From Streptomyces lateritius (GTDB lineage: Bacteria > Actinomycetota > Actinomycetes > Streptomycetales > Streptomycetaceae), in NCBI RefSeq assembly GCF_014649715.1, contig NZ_BMTO01000017.1, positions 1 to 64,000 of the forward strand: a DNA stretch of 64,000 nucleotides, given 5' to 3'. Position numbers and translations under genes: made by a program. Below the pieces are notes generated by a model, which made no database searches, had not been told where the DNA came from, and saw nothing but the letters and a program-made list of their open reading frames with translations. The first letter of the stretch is position 1. Every line of letters begins with the position of its first letter. Below are positions 13,753-23,000 of this stretch, piece by piece.

Positions 13753-15288
13753 ATGCCCGAACGCCGTACCGTCGCCCTTGTCACTCTTGGCTGCGCCCGT
13801 AACGAGGTGGACTCGGAGGAGCTCGCAGGCCGCTTGGCAGCGGACGGCTGGGAGCTCGTCGAGAACGCCCAGGACGCCGATGTCGCCGTCGTCAACACCT
13901 GTGGATTCGTCGAGGCCGCCAAGAAGGACTCCGTCGACGCCCTCCTCGAAGCGAACGATCTGAAGGACCACGGCAAGACCCAGGCCGTCGTCGCGGTCGG
14001 CTGCATGGCCGAGCGGTACGGCAAGGAGCTCGCCGAGGCCCTTCCCGAAGCCGACGGCGTGCTCGGCTTCGACGACTACGCCGACATCTCCGACCGCCTG
14101 CAGACGATCCTCAGCGGCGGCAGTGTCGAGGCCCACACCCCCCGTGACCGGCGCAAGCTGCTGCCGCTGTCGCCCGTGGAGCGGCAGCAGGCCGCCGCCG
14201 GAGTGGCTCTGCCAGGACACGGCGCCCCGGAGGCCACGCAGGGCACCCAGGCTCCGCAGGCTCCCGAGAACGTGCCGAGCGACCTTCCGGAGGGCCTCGC
14301 CCCGGCGTCCGGGCCGCGCGCCCCCTTGCGCCGCCGGCTCGACACCAGCCCCGTCGCCTCCGTGAAGCTGGCCTCCGGCTGCGACCGGCGCTGCTCCTTC
14401 TGCGCCATCCCGTCCTTCCGCGGCTCCTTCGTCTCGCGGCGTCCCTCCGACGTCCTCAATGAGACTCGGTGGCTCGCCGAGCAGGGCGTGAAGGAGATCA
14501 TGCTGGTCTCCGAGAACAACACCTCCTACGGCAAGGACCTGGGCGACATCCGCCTCCTGGAGAGCCTGCTGCCCGACCTCGCGGCAGTCGACGGCATCGA
14601 GCGGGTCCGGGTCAGCTACCTCCAGCCCGCCGAGATGCGGCCCGGGCTGATCGACGTGCTGACCTCCACCGAGAAGGTCGCCCCCTACTTCGACCTGTCC
14701 TTCCAGCACAGCGCTCCCGACGTCCTGCGGGCCATGCGTCGCTTCGGGGACACCGACCGCTTCCTGGAGCTCCTGGAGACGATCCGGGGGAAGGCCCCGA
14801 CGGCCGGTGCCCGGTCCAACTTCATCGTGGGCTTCCCCGGCGAGACCGACGCGGACTTCGCCGAGCTGGAACGCTTCATCACCCACGCGCGGCTCGACGC
14901 CATCGGCGTCTTCGGCTACTCCGACGAGGACGGCACCGAAGCCGCCACGTACGAGCACAAGCTCGACCAGGAGGTCGTGGACGAGCGGCTCGCCCACCTC
15001 TCGCGGCTCGCGGAGGAGCTCACCGCCCAGCGCGCGGAGGAGCGGATCGGAGAGACCCTGGAAGTACTCGTCGAATCGGTCGGATCCACCGGCTCCGGCG
15101 ACGAGGAGGACGGCGTGATCGGTCGTGCGGCCCACCAGGCTCCGGAGACGGACGGCCAGGTGGTCATCACCACCGAATCCGCGGCGGGCCTGGACCTGAT
15201 GCCCGGCCGTATGGTCATGGCGAAGGTCGTGGGAACGGAAGGCGTCGACCTGGTGGCCGAGTGTCTTTTTGAGGAGGCGGGCAGATGA
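13753..15288 (+). CDS. rimO: Ribosomal protein uS12 methylthiotransferase RimO
   Basis: This 511-residue radical-SAM enzyme adds a methylthio group to the conserved Asp of ribosomal protein S12. The N-terminal UPF0004 domain has its three cluster cysteines (LGCARNE, NTCGFVE, VGCMAER). The radical-SAM motif is CDRRCSFC, and a TRAM domain closes the protein. A Pro/Ala-rich linker of roughly 65 residues separates the two cluster domains, longer than in E. coli RimO. Its stop overlaps the pgsA start (ATGA), so the two are coupled. MiaB at 46817 is the paralogous tRNA enzyme; the S12-type motif and synteny favour RimO here. Confidence 0.95.
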   Translation: MPERRTVALVTLGCARNEVDSEELAGRLAADGWELVENAQDADVAVVNTCGFVEAAKKDSVDALLEANDLKDHGKTQAVVAVGCMAERYGKELAEALPEADGVLGFDDYADISDRLQTILSGGSVEAHTPRDRRKLLPLSPVERQQAAAGVALPGHGAPEATQGTQAPQAPENVPSDLPEGLAPASGPRAPLRRRLDTSPVASVKLASGCDRRCSFCAIPSFRGSFVSRRPSDVLNETRWLAEQGVKEIMLVSENNTSYGKDLGDIRLLESLLPDLAAVDGIERVRVSYLQPAEMRPGLIDVLTSTEKVAPYFDLSFQHSAPDVLRAMRRFGDTDRFLELLETIRGKAPTAGARSNFIVGFPGETDADFAELERFITHARLDAIGVFGYSDEDGTEAATYEHKLDQEVVDERLAHLSRLAEELTAQRAEERIGETLEVLVESVGSTGSGDEEDGVIGRAAHQAPETDGQVVITTESAAGLDLMPGRMVMAKVVGTEGVDLVAECLFEEAGR

Positions 15289-16001
15289 CCGGAGTCCCGG
15301 CATCCGCTACGGGCGGGAGCGGTAGGCCTGCGCCCGGCGGAAAGCTGGGGGTCCCCCCGCGCCCCCCGGGCGTCGGGGGAGCCAAGCCTGTCGGCCAGGC
15401 CGGCCTGTGGAACATCGCCAACATCCTCACCATGATCCGGCTGGTGCTCGTGCCCGGCTTCGTGGTGCTGCTCCTCCAGGACGGCGGGCACGACCCGGTC
15501 TGGCGGGCCTGGGCGTGGGCGGCGTTCGCCGTCGCCATGATCACGGACGTCTTCGACGGGCATCTGGCCCGGACGTACAACCTGGTCACCGACTTCGGGA
15601 AGATCGCCGACCCGATCGCCGACAAGGCGATCATGGCGGCCGGCCTGATCTGTCTCTCCTTGCTGGGCGACCTGCTCTGGTGGGTGACGATCGTGATCCT
15701 CGCCCGGGAGCTCGGGATCACGCTGATGCGGTTCTGGGTGATCAGGCACGGGGTGATTCCGGCCAGTCGCGGCGGCAAGATGAAGACATTGGCTCAAGGC
15801 GCGGCGGTCGGCATGTATGTCCTCGTGCTCACCGGTCCACTCGCCACCCTGCGCTTCTGGGTGATGCTGGTGGCCGTCGTGCTGACGGTGGTCACCGGCC
15901 TGGACTACGTACGCCAGGCGATCGTGCTGCGGCGCAGGGGCCTGGCGAAGGAGCGGGCCGTGGCGGCCGCCGAGCGGCCCGCGGCGGGGTCGGGGCGATG
16001 A
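15285..16001 (+). CDS. pgsA: CDP-diacylglycerol--glycerol-3-phosphate 3-phosphatidyltransferase
   Basis: A 238-residue integral membrane enzyme for the committed step of phosphatidylglycerol and cardiolipin synthesis. The CDP-alcohol phosphotransferase signature DGx2ARx8Gx3Dx3D is complete (DGHLAR ... G ... DPIAD, about residues 88-110). Several membrane segments flank it. The first 40 residues are Gly/Pro-rich and non-conserved. ATG 15285 overlaps the rimO stop, and its own stop overlaps the cinA start, so rimO-pgsA-cinA is one translationally coupled operon. Confidence 0.93.
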   Translation: MTGVPASATGGSGRPAPGGKLGVPPRPPGVGGAKPVGQAGLWNIANILTMIRLVLVPGFVVLLLQDGGHDPVWRAWAWAAFAVAMITDVFDGHLARTYNLVTDFGKIADPIADKAIMAAGLICLSLLGDLLWWVTIVILARELGITLMRFWVIRHGVIPASRGGKMKTLAQGAAVGMYVLVLTGPLATLRFWVMLVAVVLTVVTGLDYVRQAIVLRRRGLAKERAVAAAERPAAGSGR

Positions 16002-16507
16002 GCACCGCCGCCCGGGTGCTGGGACTGCTTGCGGAGCGTGATCAGACGCTGGCCGCCGCGGAGTCCCTCACGGGCGGCCTGGTGGCCGGAGAGCTGACGG
16101 AGGTTGCTGGAGCCTCGAAAAGCTTCCGCGGGTCCGTCACGGCATACGCAACGGCCCTGAAGCGCGAACTTCTAGGGGTCGACGGGACCCTTCTGGAGGA
16201 GCGCGGCGCGGTGGATCCGGAGGTCGCGCTGCAGATGGCGGCCGGTGTGCGGCTTCGGCTCGGTGCCGACTGGGGTATCGCGACGACCGGGGTCGCCGGC
16301 CCCGAACCCCAGGACGGGCAGCCGGTCGGCACGGTGTACGTGGCCGTGGCGGGCCCCGTCGGAGCGGGGAAAGTGGCCGCATTGCGGTTGAACGGCGGCC
16401 GTGCGGAAATCCGTAGAGAGAGTGTACGGAGCGTGCTGGAACTGCTCGGCGACGAACTCTCGGGAAATGCGCGGGCACAGGATACGGAACAGAACGGGGG
16501 GAATTGA
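15998..16507 (+). CDS. cinA: CinA C-terminal family, nicotinamide-nucleotide amidohydrolase
   Basis: A 169-residue protein made only of the CinA C-terminal (PncC) domain, which in other bacteria deamidates NMN for pyridine nucleotide recycling. Motifs seen: AAESLTGGLVAGELT, SFRGSVTAYA, and TTGVAGPEPQDGQPVGTVYVA. The N-terminal MoaB-like domain of full-length CinA is absent, as is normal in actinobacteria. ATG 15998 overlaps the pgsA stop. Confidence 0.9.
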   Translation: MSTAARVLGLLAERDQTLAAAESLTGGLVAGELTEVAGASKSFRGSVTAYATALKRELLGVDGTLLEERGAVDPEVALQMAAGVRLRLGADWGIATTGVAGPEPQDGQPVGTVYVAVAGPVGAGKVAALRLNGGRAEIRRESVRSVLELLGDELSGNARAQDTEQNGGN

Positions 16508-16616
16508 TGTTTGCAGCCCTGAGTGAACACGACATCGCTCCCCGCACGGCCGCAGCGCGAGGCGGTACGGTGGGGCGTGAAGGATGCGGCTACGCGGTCC
16601 GAGGAGGGAGCCACCG

Positions 16617-17000
16617 ATGATTCTGCTCCGTCGCCTGTTGGGTGACGTGCTGCGTCGGCAGCGCCAGCGCCAGGGCCGTACTCTGCGCGAAGTCTCCTCG
16701 TCCGCCCGAGTTTCGCTCGGCTATCTTTCCGAGGTGGAGCGGGGGCAGAAGGAGGCTTCCTCCGAACTGCTCTCCGCGATCTGCGACGCGCTTGACGTAC
16801 GGATGTCCGAGCTCATGCGTGAAGTGAGCGACGAGCTGTCATTGGCCGAACTGGCCGAGTCGGCAGCGGCGAGCGAACCGGTGCCGACGCCGGTACGCCC
16901 GATGCTCAATTCGGTGTCGGTGACGTCGGTGGCCGGTGTGCCCACCGAGCGGGTGACCATCAAGGCGCCCGCGGAAGCGGTGGACGTCGTCGCTGCCTGA
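16617..17000 (+). CDS. clgR: ClgR-type XRE transcriptional activator
   Basis: A 127-residue regulator with an N-terminal Xre/HTH_3 domain (about 8-65; RTLREVSSSARVSLGYLSEVERGQKEAS is the helix-turn-helix region, given here in part as VSLGYLSEVERGQKE) and an Ala/Val-ending C-terminus that suits ClpP degradation. In Streptomyces and Corynebacterium ClgR activates clp and lon protease genes; its mycobacterial homologue was also reported to act on RecA-NDp promoters, one of which precedes recA here. ATG 16617 follows GGAGGGA by 7 nt; the in-frame ATG at 16584 is less likely. A weak CGC-N5-GCA site lies at about 16536-16546. Confidence 0.85.
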   Translation: MILLRRLLGDVLRRQRQRQGRTLREVSSSARVSLGYLSEVERGQKEASSELLSAICDALDVRMSELMREVSDELSLAELAESAAASEPVPTPVRPMLNSVSVTSVAGVPTERVTIKAPAEAVDVVAA

Positions 17001-17017
17001 CCTGACATGACGTGGGT

Positions 17018-17062
17018 GAAAGCCCCGGTCGATGCCCCGAGTGGGCGCCGACCGGGGCTTTC
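17018..17062 (+). terminator. Terminator after clgR
   Basis: A perfect 14-bp stem, 17018-17031 with 17049-17062, has a 17-nt loop and begins 18 nt after the stop codon. Confidence 0.8.
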
Positions 17063-17162
17063 GCGTTGTCAGGGGGCTTGCGGGCGCGGGCGGGAGACGT
17101 TGCGCCGACGGCGGCGCGGAGTGCGGGGGGCTTCGGGCTGGTGGAGCCGGGCCTTTGGAGGC

Positions 17163-17218
17163 GGGCTGCTCGAGCTGGGCTGCTCGAGCCGGGGTGTTCG
17201 AGCCGGGGTGTTCGAGTG
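17163..17218 (+). repeat. Four tandem 14-bp repeats upstream of dps
   Basis: Units start at 17163, 17177, 17191 and 17205 with consensus GGGYTGYTCGAGCY. They end 75 nt before the dps start codon, inside the 230-nt leader region. Confidence 0.8.
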
Positions 17219-17293
17219 GCTGCGTTTGAGATGCCCGATTCAGGTGATGCGTGCCATGGTGAGGAGAAACGTACGACTGGTTGGAGAACACGC

Positions 17294-17764
17294 ATGTCCG
17301 TCGTGAAGAGCTCGCTGTCCGACACCGACCTGAAGACGGTCGGCAACGCTTTGCAGGGCGCGCTGGTTGATCTGGTCGACCTCGGCCTGGTCGCCAAGCA
17401 GGTCCACTGGAACGTGGTCGGACCCCGGTTCCGCTCGGTCCACCTCCAGCTCGACGAGGTCGTGGCCACCGCGCGGCAGCACTCCGACGTGGTGGCCGAG
17501 CGTGCCTCGGCGGTGGGTGTCAATCCGGACGGCCGGGCCGCGTCGGTGGCCTCGGGCAGCGCCATCGGTGAGGTGCCCACGGGCTGGATCAAGGACACGG
17601 ACGCCGTGAAGATCCTGGTCGACGCTCTCGTCGCGGTGATCGCGCGGATGCGGGAGCGGATCGAGGTCACGGACGAGCCGGACCCGGTCACCCAGGACAT
17701 CCTGATCGGGCTCACGGCCGACCTCGAGAAGCATGCCTGGATGTTCCAGGCGGAGAGCGCCTAG
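17294..17764 (+). CDS. dps: Dps-family ferritin-like DNA-protection protein
   Basis: A 156-residue four-helix bundle protein expected to form dodecamers that store iron and shield DNA or condense the nucleoid. The intersubunit ferroxidase ligands are present: His in KQVHWNV, His/Asp in VHLQLDEVV and Glu in VVAERA. ATG 17294 follows TTGGAGAA; longer in-frame starts lie in the repeat-bearing leader. Streptomyces carries several Dps paralogues; position suggests the one next to clgR (DpsB in S. coelicolor, from memory). It is monocistronic. Confidence 0.92.
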   Translation: MSVVKSSLSDTDLKTVGNALQGALVDLVDLGLVAKQVHWNVVGPRFRSVHLQLDEVVATARQHSDVVAERASAVGVNPDGRAASVASGSAIGEVPTGWIKDTDAVKILVDALVAVIARMRERIEVTDEPDPVTQDILIGLTADLEKHAWMFQAESA

Positions 17765-17947
17765 CTCATGCGCCCCGCTGTGGCGATGCGCGGCGCCGGC
17801 TCGGCCGGTGCGGGCTCGGCCGGTGTTCGCCTCCGGCGGGATCGGCGGCTTTCGAGCGCTCCGTGCCTTTCGCGCGCCGGGTCTGCCTCCGGTGCGCCCT
17901 CCCGCCGGGTGATACGGCCGGTCTAGCGTCGACCGCAGGAGGCGGCC

Positions 17948-18247
17948 ATGGCACGGCGACGGGTTCCGCTGGTGACGCTCGCACTGATGGCGAGCGCGCT
18001 GGTGGTCGGCGGGCTGTGGTGGTGGGCGGTGCTGCGACTGGTGCTGGTCCCGGAGCGGTCCGGGCTGGTCGAGGGGGCGGTCGCGGCCGGCGGCTGGGGG
18101 CTGAGCCTGCTGCCGGTGCACGTGACGGCGTCCGCCGCCACGGGCGGCCGGACGCGTCTCGGCCGGATCGTCGAGGGCATGGGGGGGAGGCGGTTCACCA
18201 CGGCATCGCGACGCCGCCGTTCGGACGGAGAATCTGACCCGTCGTGA
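17948..18247 (+). CDS. Small membrane protein of unknown function
   Basis: A 99-residue protein, ATG 17948 preceded by GGAGG at 17938-17942. Two hydrophobic segments are visible (about 8-32 and 41-62), then a basic Arg/Gly/Ser tail. No known motif. The last 53 nt overlap the 3' end of the convergent SDR gene, so the tail may be partly constrained by that gene. Codon pattern and the ribosome site support it being real. Confidence 0.65.
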   Translation: MARRRVPLVTLALMASALVVGGLWWWAVLRLVLVPERSGLVEGAVAAGGWGLSLLPVHVTASAATGGRTRLGRIVEGMGGRRFTTASRRRRSDGESDPS

Positions 18248-18959
18248 ACGAGGAGGCGTCGCAGGCGAGGTGGAGGACCGCGTGCGCGATGTCCGTCGGC
18301 TCGCCGACGCGGCCCAGGGGGGAGTGCCGGGCCATGGCCGTCTCCGCCTGCTCCTGTGCGGCCGGTTCATGGCGGTCGGTCATGGGGGTGCGGATCCAGC
18401 CGGGCGCGATCGCGTTGACGCGGATGCCGTACCGGCCGACCTCGGTGGCCAGGGTTTTGGTCAGCTGGACGACTGCCGCCTTGGAGACGCTGTAACAGAG
18501 CAGACCCGGGCTCGCGGTGTCCATCGCTCCGGACGCCATCGTGACGATGGAGCCGGGGATTCCTGCGGCGATCATTGAACGCACCGCCTCCTGGCAGGCG
18601 TGGAGAACGCCCTTGAAGTTGACCGCGAGGACCCGGTCGAGGTCGTTTTCGCGGGTCTCCAGGACCGTGCTCGTGTGCATGATTCCGGCGATCGCGGCCA
18701 TGACGTGGAGCGGGCCCGCGGCGGCGACCGCCGCGGCGAGGGCGGGCCGGTCGGTCACGTCCAGCGGGTGGATACACGCGGCCCCGCCCTGCTGGGCGAC
18801 GAGAGCCGCTGTCTCCCGGAGGCCCGGTTCGTCGCGGTCCGCGCAGTGGACGATGGCACCCGCCGCCGCGAGGAGGACGGCGGTGGCCCGGCCGATGCCG
18901 CCGCCGGCGCCCGTGACGAAGGCCGTGCGGCCGGCGAGGTCGTACGCGCTCAAGGGCAT
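18195..18959 (-). CDS. Short-chain dehydrogenase/reductase
   Basis: A 254-residue classical SDR. The NAD(P) motif TGAGGGIG is at about 14-21, NHAG-like AGI in the fourth strand, and the catalytic Ser and YSVSK are in the usual order. The acidic residue after strand two (HCADRDE) suggests NAD preference. Substrate unknown. ATG 18959 is preferred over an in-frame TTG at 18995 that overlaps the nei stop, because TACGGT lies 6 nt upstream of the ATG (leaderless signal). Downstream of nei on the same strand. Confidence 0.88.
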   Translation of the reverse strand: MPLSAYDLAGRTAFVTGAGGGIGRATAVLLAAAGAIVHCADRDEPGLRETAALVAQQGGAACIHPLDVTDRPALAAAVAAAGPLHVMAAIAGIMHTSTVLETRENDLDRVLAVNFKGVLHACQEAVRSMIAAGIPGSIVTMASGAMDTASPGLLCYSVSKAAVVQLTKTLATEVGRYGIRVNAIAPGWIRTPMTDRHEPAAQEQAETAMARHSPLGRVGEPTDIAHAVLHLACDASSFTTGQILRPNGGVAMPW

Positions 18960-18965
18960 GAGCGG

Positions 18966-18971
18966 ACCGTA
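18966..18971 (-). promoter_or_regulatory. Leaderless -10 element of the SDR gene
   Basis: TACGGT on the minus strand lies 6 nt before ATG 18959. Confidence 0.4.
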
Positions 18972-18991
18972 CGACCAGTTCTGACGGGTCG

Positions 18992-19798
18992 TCAATCAGT
19001 GGGCGTGGGCGCGTCCGACGGGCCCTTCTGGCAGCCGGCGCACCAGTAGGTGACGCGGTCGCCGAGTTCCGCCTTGCGGATGGGTGCGCCACAGCGCGGA
19101 CATGGACGCCTCTCGCGCCCGTATACATAGAGACGTTCCCGGCTCCGGGGATACGTGGTGGTGCGGCGGTCGGGGCGGTCCTTGTTGGCGTCGAGGAGAC
19201 GGCGGGCGGTGGCGACGAGCCGCTCGGGGACGCCGGGGGCCAGCTCACCGACCGGGAGCCAGGGGGTCACCGCCGCCAGGAACGCCAGCTCCGACTTGTA
19301 GACGTTCCCGATGCCCGCCAGGTTGCGCTGGTCGAGGAGAGCCTCGCCGAGCGTGCGGGAGGGGTCGGCGGTGAGTCTCCGGACAGCCTCCTCCGGGTCC
19401 CAGTCCGGCCCGAGGAGGTCCGGGCCCAGGTGGCCCACGACGTTCCGCTCCTCGGCGGTGCGGATCAGTTCGAGGACGGGAAGGCGGTAGCCGACTGCTG
19501 TGTGGTCGGCGGTGCCGAGGATCGCCCGGATCTGGTGGTCGGGACCGCCGCGCCAGCGTTCGCCGGTGGCGTACACCTGCCACGACCCGTCCATCCGCAG
19601 ATGCGAGTGGAGGGTGAGGCCGCCCTCGAACCGGGTGAGGAGGTGCTTTCCGCGCGGGGTCACGTCGAGGACCGCGCGTCCCGTGAGATCGGCGGTGGCG
19701 AACCGGGGCACCCGCAGATCGGACCGGGTCAGGACGTGTCCGGCCAGCGCGGTGTGCAGTCGGTGGGCGGTCCGCCAGACGGTGTCTCCTTCGGGCAT
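18992..19798 (-). CDS. nei: Fpg/Nei-family DNA glycosylase (endonuclease VIII type)
   Basis: A 268-residue bifunctional base-excision repair enzyme for oxidised pyrimidines. It starts MPEGDTVWR: Pro2 is the Schiff-base nucleophile and Glu3 the acid catalyst. The H2TH region (LLDQRNLAGIGNVYKSE) and a CxxC...CxxC zinc finger (CPRCGAP, WCAGC) are complete. ATG 19798 is fixed by the catalytic Pro2. A CATCAT hexamer 6 nt upstream may give a leaderless transcript. It follows lhr on the same strand after 251 nt; Lhr-Nei pairing is known in actinobacteria. Confidence 0.93.
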   Translation of the reverse strand: MPEGDTVWRTAHRLHTALAGHVLTRSDLRVPRFATADLTGRAVLDVTPRGKHLLTRFEGGLTLHSHLRMDGSWQVYATGERWRGGPDHQIRAILGTADHTAVGYRLPVLELIRTAEERNVVGHLGPDLLGPDWDPEEAVRRLTADPSRTLGEALLDQRNLAGIGNVYKSELAFLAAVTPWLPVGELAPGVPERLVATARRLLDANKDRPDRRTTTYPRSRERLYVYGRERRPCPRCGAPIRKAELGDRVTYWCAGCQKGPSDAPTPTD

Positions 19799-19804
19799 GG
19801 ATCC

Positions 19805-19810
19805 ATGATG
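19805..19810 (-). promoter_or_regulatory. Possible leaderless -10 of nei
   Basis: CATCAT on the minus strand is 6 nt before the ATG. The first base deviates from TAnnnT, so this is weak. Confidence 0.3.
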
Positions 19811-19870
19811 CGGGACGGGCGACGGGTGGGGCGCGCACCGGGAGAACTGGTGGGGCGCACCGGGCCCTGG

Positions 19871-20058
19871 TTCGCCCCTAGCCCGGGTCCGTAAAGTCCC
19901 GCCAGGCCCGCGTCGCCTGGCCCGCTCGCTCGCTGCGTTGTCGGGGTCACCCGAGTACGCCCGGTACGAGGGCGACCCTCCGCCTTGCGATCGCACGCAC
20001 CGGACGCCGCGGGCCCTGCCCTGCGGGCAGACGGCGCTACCTTCCGGACCTAGGGGCG
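19871..20058. repeat. Inverted-repeat-bounded intergenic element between nei and lhr
   Basis: CGCCCCTAG...GTCCG at 19873-19891 (5-nt insertion) is complementary to CGGACCTAGGGGCG at 20045-20058, and the match extends imperfectly inward. The enclosed ~150 nt has no ORF of interest but contains repeated CGCTCG and GTACGCCCGGTAC. The right arm includes the lhr stop codon. It looks like a dispersed palindromic element; this cannot be proved from one copy. Confidence 0.45.
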
Positions 20059-23000
20059 CAGACGGAGTCCTCGCGGGGTGGCGTGGAAGCCGGCCGTCTC
20101 CAGGGCCCGGGCGAGCGGGGAGGTCAGGGCGGCCGCTCCGTTGACCCGCTCCACCGTGACCGTGCCGAGAGAGCCCGCCAGGGCGGACGCGGCCAGGGAC
20201 TCGGCCGCTGCCCTGAGCGCCGGGTCGTCCGGGTCGGTGGGCCAGCACAGCAGGGTCTTGCCGCCGCGCTCCATGTAGAGCGTGAGCTCGCCGTCGACCA
20301 GCACGACCATCGAGCCGGCCTTGCGGCCCGGCTTGTGACCGGCGCCGGTGGGCGGCTCGGGCCAGGGCAGCGCCGCCCCGTACGCGTTCGCCGGATCGGC
20401 GGCGGCGAGGACCACCGCCCGGGGGCCGGCGCCCGCCTCCGCCCCCCGGTCACGGGCGGTGGCTGCCGCGCGCAGCCGGTCGACGGCGCCGTCCATGGCG
20501 AACTGGGCCGCGCCGAGCCCCTCGACGACATAACCGCGGCGCGCCTGGCCGCTGTCCTCGAAGGCGGACAGGATGCGGTACGTCGCCGAGAAGCCGCCCT
20601 CGACGCCCTCGGCGGCCACCGCTCCCCGGGTGACCACGCCGTGCCGGTCCAGGAGGGTGCGGGCGAGCGCGTGGGCGCGGTGGGTCGGCTCCGGTTCGGC
20701 CGGGGGGAGCAGGGACCACCGGCCGCTGACGGTGGGCGGGCCGGTTCGCGAGGCCGGACGGGCCGCGGCGGTGAGAGTGCCGTAACGGCCACGCGGGATC
20801 GTGCGCTTGGCGCGGTGGGCCGTGGATCCTGCCGTACGCCCCGAGCCGAGCAGGGAGCGCAGCGGGGCGAGGGTGTCGTTGGTGAGCCGGCCCGACCATG
20901 CCAGGTCCCAGACGGCGTCGGCGAGTTGGGGATCGGTGGCGTCCGGGTGGGTGGTGGCCCTGACCTGGTCGGCGATCTGACGGAAGAACAGGCCGTAACC
21001 GCCGGACAGGAGGGTGAGCACCGACTCGTGGAGCGCGGTGGTCTCCAGCGGGTGCGGGGGCGGGAGCAGCAGGGGAGCCGCGTCCGCGAGATAGAGGGAG
21101 ACCCAGCCGTCCTTGCCGGGCAGGGCTCCGGCGCCGGCCCAGACGACCTCGCCGGTGGTGGTCAGCTCGTCGAGCAGGGCGGGGGAGTAGTCCCTGACCC
21201 GGGAGGGCAGGATCAGCTTCTCCAGGGCGGAGGCGGGCACGGGGGCGCCCTGCAACTGCTCGACGGCGCGGGCCAGTCCGTCGATCCCGCGCAGGCTGTT
21301 GCCGCCCAGATGCTGCCACTGGGGCAGGAAGGTGGCGAGGGCGGCCGGGGGGACGGGCTCCAGTTCGTGGCGGAGCGCGGCGAGGGAACGGCGGCGCAGA
21401 CGGCGCAGCACGGCGGCGTCGCACCACTCCTGGCCGATCCCGGAAGGGTGGAACTCGCCCTGGACGACACGCCCGGCCGCGGCGAGGCGCTGGAGGGCGC
21501 CGTCGGTGACCGCCGCGCCGAGGCCGAAGCGGGCGGCTGCCGCGGAGGAGGTGAACGGGCCGTGCGTGCGGGCGAACCGGGCCAGGAGGTCGCCCAGCGG
21601 GTCCTTGACCGGCTCGGTGAACGCCTCGGGGACGCCCACCGGCAGCGCCGTGCCGAGCGCGTCCCGCAAGCGGCCCGCGTCCTCGATCGCGGCCCAGTGG
21701 TCGGCGCCGGCGATCCGGACCCGGATGGCCCGGCGGGCCGCTCCGAGTGCGGGGGCCCACTCCGGATCGGCGCCGCGCTCCGCCAGTTCGGCGTCGCTGA
21801 GCGGGCCGAGGACGCGCAGGAGGTCGGCGACCCCCTCCACGTCCTTGATGCGGCGGTCCTCCGTGAGCCACTGCAGCTCCTTTTCCAGCTCGGTCAGCAC
21901 GTCCGCGTCGAGCAGCTCGCGCAGTTCGGCCTGGCCGAGCAGCTCGGCGAGGAGGCGGGAGTCGAGCGAGAGCGCGGCGGCCCGCCGCTCGGCGAGCGGG
22001 GAGTCGCCCTCGTACAGGAACTGGGCGACGTAGCCGAAGAGGAGGGAGCGGGCGAAGGGGGACGGCTCGGGGGTGGTCACCTCGACCAGGCGGACCCGGC
22101 GGGACTCGATGTCCCCCATCAGCTCGGTGAGCCCGGGGACGTCGAAGACGTCCTGGAGACACTCCCGTACCGCTTCGAGGACGATCGGGAAGGAGCCGAA
22201 CTCGCTCGCCACCTGGAGCAGCTGGGCGGCTCGCTGGCGCTGCTGCCAGAGCGGGGTGCGCTTGCCCGGATTGCGCTTGGGCAGCAGGAGGGCCCGCGCC
22301 GCGCACTCGCGGAAGCGGGACGCGAACAGGGCCGAACCGCCGACCTGGTCCGTGACGATCTGGCCGATCTCGCCCTTGTCGAAGAGGGCGTCGGCCGCCC
22401 CGATCGGCGCCTGGTCGGAGTCGTACGTCGTGTCGAGGCGGGCCGGGTCCTGGTCCAGGAGATCCAGGCTCATCAGATCGGCGTCGGGCAGCCGCAGCAC
22501 GATCCCGTCGTCGGCGTGCATGACCTGGGCGTCCATGCCGTACCGCTCGGCGAGCCGGGCGCCGAGGGCCAGCGCCCACGGCGCGTGCACCTGGGCCCCG
22601 AAGGGGGAGTGGATGACGACCCGCCAGTCGCCGAGCTCGTCCCGGAAGCGCTCGACCAGGATCGTGCGGTCGTCCGGCACATGGCCGCATGCCTGGCGCT
22701 GCTCGTCCAGATACGCCAGGACGTTGTCGGCGGCCCAGGCGTCCAGGCCCGCGGCGACCAGCCGCAGTCGGGCGTCCTCCGTGGCCAGCGAACCGACCTC
22801 GCGCAGGAACGCGCCCACGGCGCGGCCCAGTTCGAGCGGGCGGCCCAGCTGGTCGCCCTTCCAGAAGGGAAGCCGGCCGGGAACTCCGGGGGCGGGGGAG
22901 ACCAGCACCCGGTCTCGCGTGATGTCCTCGATCCGCCAGGAGGTCGTGCCGAGGGTGAAGACGTCGCCGACCCTGGACTCGTACACCATCTCCTCGTCCA

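Noticed and set aside
16533..16548. Possible ClgR box upstream of clgR
   Set aside because: CGC-N5-GCA matches only part of the published GTTCGC-N5-GCG site, so it is not listed as a feature.
17064..17086. TTGTCAGGG resembling a RecA-NDp motif upstream of dps
   Set aside because: GTG is replaced by GGG and no TAnnnT follows at the required spacing.
18960..18995. TTG start for the SDR gene overlapping the nei stop
   Set aside because: The downstream ATG has a TACGGT hexamer at leaderless spacing and begins the conserved fold closer.
19936..19958. TTGTCGGGG resembling a RecA-NDp motif
   Set aside because: The third part does not match: no TAnnnT at the 8-nt spacing and no gene start behind it.
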